From positions 562,846-626,845 of the forward strand of contig JACATO010001046.1 of assembly GCA_018389105.1 (NCBI GenBank): a DNA stretch of 64,000 bases, read 5' to 3'. The notes below the pieces were generated by a model. That model did no database searches and was not told the origin of the DNA. It saw only the letters and a list, made by a program, of their open reading frames with translations. Shown here piece by piece: positions 58,507 through 64,000 of this stretch; the stretch's first letter is position 1; each line of letters begins with the position of its first letter. This DNA is from Nautilus pompilius (lineage: Eukaryota; Mollusca; Cephalopoda; Nautilida; Nautilidae). The position numbers and the translations under genes were made by a program.

Positions 58507-59356
58507 TGTTTGCAATACCAGTTAGGTAAAATAGTTTCTATCGTTTCGACTTATCACACATAGAGTACAGCTCACAAACAATTAAAATCTCATTCTTTTC
58601 CAAAAGTTTCCCTCCCACTCCCACCAGCCTCACTATTTTGTGACCTACACGTGCAGGAAAGGTAACTCTCTGATTTCCATTCTGTGACCGAGAGATGTCG
58701 CTTTGAGAAGATATTTCTCTTTGTGCGTGCGCGCGCGCGGTCGGATGGAAATTTTAAATAAAAAATAAATAAACTACATACACAAAGTTACCTGCATGAC
58801 AATAGCAGACTTCGCCAAACGATTTGCCAAGGTTCTCTGTCCTGGAACCATCTGTTTTCCGTCACGTGCTCTCATTAATGTTCAACGAGATCGTTCTGAT
58901 ATTTAAAGCTGATACTGTGCGGGAAAATACCTTTTTTTCTTTCTTTCTTCTAACTGATGCCGTAATTGCATACACCAGCAGAATATTCTGAAGTCTCATT
59001 CTTCAAATCAGAACCGTCCGAAATTAGTGTCTCCTTAATGGTGTCAGCCACCGGATTTCTTCTGAACGTCTCTAGCTATTTCCTAAACGCGCTCTCTCAT
59101 TCTCTTCAAAGTCAAGCAAATAAAATCCCTCCAATATAAATCTATGAAAATCGGTTTAGATCATTATATTATACAATTGAAATAAATTGTAAGGATGCAG
59201 ATATGTATATTTTTGGCTGGTTTATTTATGATTGTTGTCCGTCTGATAAATCGATTCTCAATTTATGTAAGAGCTTTCCACCCTCCCTAACCAGTTATGA
59301 AAAAGTGTTTCCATTATCTCCTTCCTACAACAGACATAAATCAATACTGTTCTACT

Positions 59357-59358
<2 letters not shown>

Positions 59359-59399
<41 letters not shown>

Positions 59400-59466
59400 G
59401 ATGATTGATGTGATGATGATGATGATGATGATGATGATGTGATGATGATGATGATGATGATGATGA
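59359..59466. repeat. (GA)n then (ATG)n
   Basis: A pure (GA)n run passes into GATGAT triplets with one slip. Flanking DNA to 59960 has no supported gene. Confidence 0.97.
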
Positions 59467-59964
59467 CTGGGACATTTTTAGTGAAATTCTTTGCCATTTC
59501 TAAGACAATTTTAGCGAAAAATGTAAATTACCCGCAATCATCAAAGCGACGAATATTTTGACACATCTACCTTCCTTATTAAAGAAAAGACCCCCCATCT
59601 AACAGAAATAATCCACACGGTATTACAAACTACAATGTTGTTCTAAATAAGGATAGAAACATAATTTTTATTCTTCTCCTCTCATCTCCGTGGTTTCATT
59701 AGTTGTTTAGCTTTTCACCGCAGAACCTTTACCAATCAACTACGGCGCAGTTAATATGACAGCAAACGCCATAAGCTGTCTACTTTTTACCATATATCAG
59801 TAATAATGTCTTTGGTTTGTAATTCAATATGACGTAGAAATTTTCTTTTACACATTTGTTCGAACACGCCTACACACACATGGATATAGGCGTGCTCGCT
59901 GGGAGAGCTGGCTGGCTCCTTGGCACCTAATTAAAACAACGGAAATAAATAAGGTCTCTAGGAG

Positions 59965-60374
59965 AGTGTGCCGGGGAAGGTCTCTCGCGAGAGGACTCTC
60001 TCGCTCTAGAGAGAGAGCTCAGGAAGAGACCAGGAAATCTCTCAATCTAGAGAGAGCAGCAGAGAGGAGAGAGAGCTCGATCGATCTCGAGGAGTATCTC
60101 TCTCTCGAGAAGAGCGATCTCTGCGCGAGCGCCGAGAGATCCTCAGCTAGCTCCAGCGACAGAGCACTAACTCACATCTCAAGCCTCTCCTCTCCGCTGT
60201 CTTCATCTCCCTCTCACTCTCTCTCTTTCTTCATCTCTCTCTCTCTGTCTTCATCTCTCTCTCTCTCTTTCTTCATCTCTCTCTCTCTCTCCTCTCTTCT
60301 CTCTCTCTCTTCTCTCTCTCTTCTCTCTCTCTCCTCTCTCTCCTCTCTCTCTCTCTCTCTCTTTCTCTTCTCTC
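59965..60374. repeat. GA arm facing TC arm, snapback-prone
   Basis: GA-rich DNA (59990-60110), with AGAGAGAG mixed with CTCTCGCT, turns into long (TC)n to 60374. The two halves are complementary in composition and could fold back. The 168-codon frame across it is an artefact. Confidence 0.9.
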
Positions 60375-60529
60375 CTGTCAATGATACACTTCTATCGCCT
60401 TTATCTCAATCGACCTTTTTATCCGGATACTCTTTTATTTTCTTTTGTTCTGTTTCTAGTCAAAACAGTTAACTGTTTTGAACTCATGGCATCATACAAC
60501 CCAATAAAACATCCAGTAATAATAATAAA

Positions 60530-61000
60530 CTTTACTAAGGTATTTAATTTACTCACACTGGACTATTTAATTTGCTGGTAATTAGAATATTTGGTTAGTA
60601 GGTCTTTTAGGTTTTTATAGCTAGGTCATTTAATTTTGTGATAATTAATTCTGTAAATTTACTAATGGTTAGAACATTTAGATTTTTTTCAAATTTCGAT
60701 TATTTAGTTTAGCATTGGTTGTTAGCTCATTAAATTTATTGATTGCTAGATCATTTACTTTTATAGTTAGAACATTAAAATCTTTAAAAACCAGATCAAT
60801 CATTTTTTCATGATTCACATTTTATATTTAATGTTAACTTTTATAACAGTAAAACCATAAGATTTTAAGAATTAGACCGATTATTTTTTTACAATTATTG
60901 ACATATCCAATATAATGCTAATTAGGTTATCTACTTTTTGATAATAATATTTTTATAATTACATTTTTGTGATCAAATTTTAGAATTAGATCATCATAAT
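60530..61000. repeat. Degenerate AT-rich tandem repeat
   Basis: Variants of GCTAGATCATTTA then TTTTATA (for example GCTAGGTCATTTAATTTT, GTTAGAACATTTAGATTTTT and GTTAGCTCATTAAATTTA) recur about every 22-28 bp. It is an old minisatellite with heavy decay. Confidence 0.5.
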
Positions 61001-61089
61001 TATTACTATTATTAATTATATCATTCAATTAACTTTCATTTATTCATTACTACTTCTATTTTGTTCAGAAGGTTTGCTATTCACGACTG

Positions 61090-61880
61090 AATATTTCGAC
61101 CAAAGATGGCGCCACACGCGAGTTGGCGGTAATGACGAAATCGTGACGTCATTTGCACTCGCTGCTGCATTCCTTTGGTTTTCCAGCGCCGCGCCGTTAA
61201 AGACGGGTGATCCCCGTACTAAGTTTGTGCCACGTGACTATCGAAGAATCGCGCGCTGGCGAGAGAGCTGAAAGTGAGGCTCTTGCGTTGATCTTCGGAA
61301 AAGGGGTTATTGGGGAAGAGAAGTCGTCTTAATCGATCGGATCGGGTGGGTAGTTAGCGTATCAGGCGGTTGGTTCCGTGTGCAGGGGCCCAATAGGGCC
61401 CTGTTCGGCTTCGGAGAAAGCGGTTAGGGCGTTTTAAGGCTCAAACCGGAAGAGGTCCTCGCGGCGGCGGAAATCGGGGGGGGGGTGATAGATCCCCCGA
61501 GCTTAGGTCACCGACAACCGGGGGCCGGCTGGTGAAGGAGGAAACAGCAAAACTGTGCTGGGCGACCTGGGCTGCAATTACTGAAAGAAACGGACTCCTT
61601 CCAGCCGTAAGTCCGTCACCTGCCGTTAACAGCAGGAAGAGGGTCGGCCTCCGTTTCCCTGACGTCTATTCTACTCGGCCGTTCGCGAAACGATCGCGCC
61701 GACTGTTTTTATGGTTTTGTACGCGGTTTGTGCGATGGGAAATCGATTCTCCGTCGTTCTTATTTCTCCTTGGTTCCGCGCACCTGTTGATCGTGTTGGC
61801 GCGCGCTCTGCGATGCTGAACGGTCTACAGCGGTCGTAGGTCGACGTAAGCCCGGGAGTTTAGGACGGTGCCGAGTGGAG
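61090..61880. promoter_or_regulatory. CpG island with CRE, E-box and ATGGCG box
   Basis: AAAGATGGCGCC (ATG at 61106), TGACGTCA (61144) and CACGTGAC (near 61231, an E-box) lie within 130 bp at the start of a long CpG-rich segment. A GTAAGC donor-like site occurs near 61845. The frames are short and unrecognised. It is the best promoter-like element cluster in the right half. Confidence 0.45.
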
Positions 61881-62270
61881 GGGAGGAGAAGAAACTAGGG
61901 TTTTATAATTAAAGCATTCCTAAAAAAAAAATGGTGGGGGGGACATGGAAGAGTGTGATGTGAGCCGTATGGTGGAACAGGAAGTCCTCTCTACCTCGTC
62001 TTTTATGACTGACATGTAAGAACCAAAACACGATGCTTACGCGACTTTGGACGTGCCAGGTGAATACAGTGGAAAAGTGGTCTATTATCAATTGATTCCT
62101 TACGTCAGTCGTTCGAAGTGAAAGGCCCCGGTCTGTTATTGTGACTTATGGACGCCGGTTCAGGGTGCCAGGTTTAGCACGGACGCTGTCTCAGCCCCCA
62201 CCCTTAAGCTGACAGGAGGATGGAGAGAACTTGATCGTCAATGGAACGGAGTAGGAAATAGATAGGACAG

Positions 62271-62510
62271 TAACCCTGTCCCCGCCAGATTGTAGCCTAA
62301 GTCCCGACACTAACCCTGTCCCCGCCAGATGTTAGCCTAAGTCTCGACACTAACCCTGTCCCCGCCAGATTGTAGCCTAAGTCTCGACACTAACCCTGTC
62401 CCCGCCAGATTGTAGCCTAAGTCTCGACACTAACCCTGTCCCCGCCAGATTGTAGCCTAAGTCCCGACACTAACCCTGTCCCCGCCAGATTGTAGCCTAA
62501 GTCTCGACAC
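62271..62510. repeat. 40-bp tandem array, six units
   Basis: The unit TAACCCTGTCCCCGCCAGAT then TGTAGCCTAAGTCTCGACAC starts at 62271, 62311, 62351, 62391, 62431 and 62471 at an exact 40-bp period with at most a few substitutions. Confidence 0.97.
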
Positions 62511-62519
62511 TCCCGCCTC

Positions 62520-63340
62520 CGCGCCGCAGATCCACGAGAAGCGTCGAGTCGAATTCTCCCCTCCCCCATCTGTCCGTCCACATTCCAATCACGTCCCCCG
62601 GGGGTAAAGGGAGAAACATCGCGAGAACTCAGCCCGTTATTTCGGCCCGGCGATAGTACACACCGGTTACATCTACCCACCTGGACGTCTGATATACCTG
62701 AAATACTCGTTACTCACCAAAGCCACGTGTAACAGCGGGTAGCGCAATAACAAAGACGACGACGACGGCCGGCTATTGCTAAAACCGGCGTCGGGGACCT
62801 GACCGAGGAACGAAGGATCGAACTGCTACATTACTTCCGTGAATATCAATAACCATTACCAGATATTCAAGAATTTGTGCTGCTTAAAAAGAAGACATAA
62901 ACGTTTCTTCGTCGTCCTTAATAGTTTTCTTCGCATCAATTTGTCCTACCATCTGCCGACCGGAAGTGCTTTCAGGTATTTAGACTTTATCGGGAATGGC
63001 GATCGTTTCAGAATGTTCCCCTACAGTCGACCCGTGTTGGGGGGGGGCAGGTTGTTCTCGAAACACGGTCACCGTCGTTCGCTGAAGGGTACCGATCGAA
63101 CTCGATCAGCGAGCCGGGTTTGATCGAGTCCGTTTTTCTGTTGAAGATTCTCTCGTTCCTCCTCTCCGCGGCGGGTGGCGAGCATCGTGAAGGCTGAGTG
63201 CCTCTGAAACTCCGCCGCCTGAAGTGATGCGGACTCGAGGAGGAGGGAAAATGATGCGCTCGCTTCTTTAGCTGTCGACAGGTTTCCTTCAGAACTTGTC
63301 CTGCCTCAGTCGACTGCGGAAGCCAACCACCAATCACTCG
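62520..63340. other. CpG-denser unique DNA
   Basis: Unrecognised frames occur on both strands. CACGTG lies near 62724, and a GTGAGT minus-strand donor-like site at 62713-62718. No gene can be supported. Confidence 0.35.
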
Positions 63341-63503
63341 GCTCCCGAGATGGTGGTAGATAAACAGAAGTTAACTAAGTAGACCCCTCTATCAAGGAAG
63401 TCGAGTTTCGATTGGGTTCGCTCTCTTTTTGGCCCCTTGCGAATTAACTGGGCGATTGTTTCATTCTTGGAATCCTATGTTTAGCCAATAATTTTGGAAA
63501 CAT

Positions 63504-63739
63504 ATTATTATTATTATATTATATTAGTATTATTATGATTATGTAGTATTATTATTATTATTATTATTATCTTATTATTATTATTATTATTATTAATTAT
63601 TATGATATTATTATTAACATTATTATTATTATTATTATTATTATTATGATTATTATTATTAACATGATTATTATTATCATTATTGACATTAGTATTACCA
63701 TTTCATCATCATCATTAGGATATTTATTATTTTATTATT

Positions 63740-63785
<46 letters not shown>

Positions 63786-63841
63786 TATTAAACATTATTA
63801 TTCTTATCATTATGACATTATTATTACCATTATCATCATCA

Positions 63842-63886
<45 letters not shown>

Positions 63887-63915
63887 TATATTATTAATTA
63901 TTATGATTATTATGT
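63504..63915. repeat. (TTA)n compound tract
   Basis: TTA triplets with ATCATC and GACATT interruptions, ending about 35 bases upstream of the recursive splice site. Confidence 0.97.
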
Positions 63916-63927
63916 TTCTGAAAGGAT

Positions 63928-63956
63928 TCCTAAATGTTTTTTTTTTTCAGGTAAGT
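63928..63956 (+). promoter_or_regulatory. Candidate recursive (zero-length-exon) splice site
   Basis: TCCTAAAT (branch-point-like), eleven or more consecutive Ts, CAG ending at 63950, and immediately GTAAGT at 63951. This is the consensus of a recursive ratchet point, at which a long intron is removed in steps. It lies 11.8 kb downstream of the candidate donor at 52132 on the same strand. Confidence 0.45.
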
Positions 63957-64000
63957 GCTCATTAGTACGATTTCTCCCTAAAGGTTTCGCGAGTTCGTTA

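Overview
The window looks like intergenic or intronic DNA from an animal with a repeat-rich genome, most likely a marine invertebrate. The evidence is eukaryotic: tRNA-derived SINE-like copies with (CAA)n tails, Tc1/mariner, pogo-like, hAT-like and Polinton-type remnants, LINE-like fragments, long (GA)n, (AAT)n and (TTC)n tracts, CpG-rich islands and consensus GT/AG splice sites. I see no bacterial operons, Shine-Dalgarno sites or dense coding. Phylum cannot be fixed from the sequence alone. No complete, recognisable protein-coding gene is visible. Nearly all long open frames fall inside simple repeats and are artefacts.

Layout. 0-5.8 kb: a (TC)n tract, a decayed Tc1/mariner transposase, four copies of a CTGACGA...CGAAACG hairpin module, and a CpG island with a possible minus-strand first coding exon (5180-5221). 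8.8-18.3 kb: four satellites carrying the TGACGTCA (CRE) palindrome, an 82-bp satellite, and (ATG)n/(AAT)n and (TC)n tracts. 20-23 kb: a (GA)n tract, (AAT)n, a family-B DNA polymerase fragment of Polinton type, and two weak LINE-like fragments. 24-35 kb: SINE-like copies, a 33-unit 36-bp satellite with open frames on both strands, another CRE satellite, a possible minus-strand exon, a 65-bp array and a pogo-like terminus with 16-bp subterminal repeats. 35.7-38 kb: a 1.3-kb TTA-to-TTC tract and a (GA)n block. 38-46 kb: small ORFs next to CRE sites, an 18-bp inverted repeat containing a CRE, candidate microexons and a GA-based minisatellite. 51.8-64 kb: a possible plus-strand gene start (GC box, ATG, donor at 52131/52132), a CRE/G-quadruplex CpG island, the largest CRE satellite, a candidate downstream exon, a second CpG island, a 40-bp array, and at 63950/63951 a zero-length-exon (recursive) splice site.

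Two threads tie the window together. First, the octamer TGACGTCA occurs in six dispersed minisatellites and also at ten or more single sites. Five of those single sites lie within 50 bp of ATGGCG. Second, the plus-strand donor at 52132 and the recursive splice site at 63950 fit one long first intron leaving the window to the right. The exon calls rest on splice consensus and open frame only and need transcript data.
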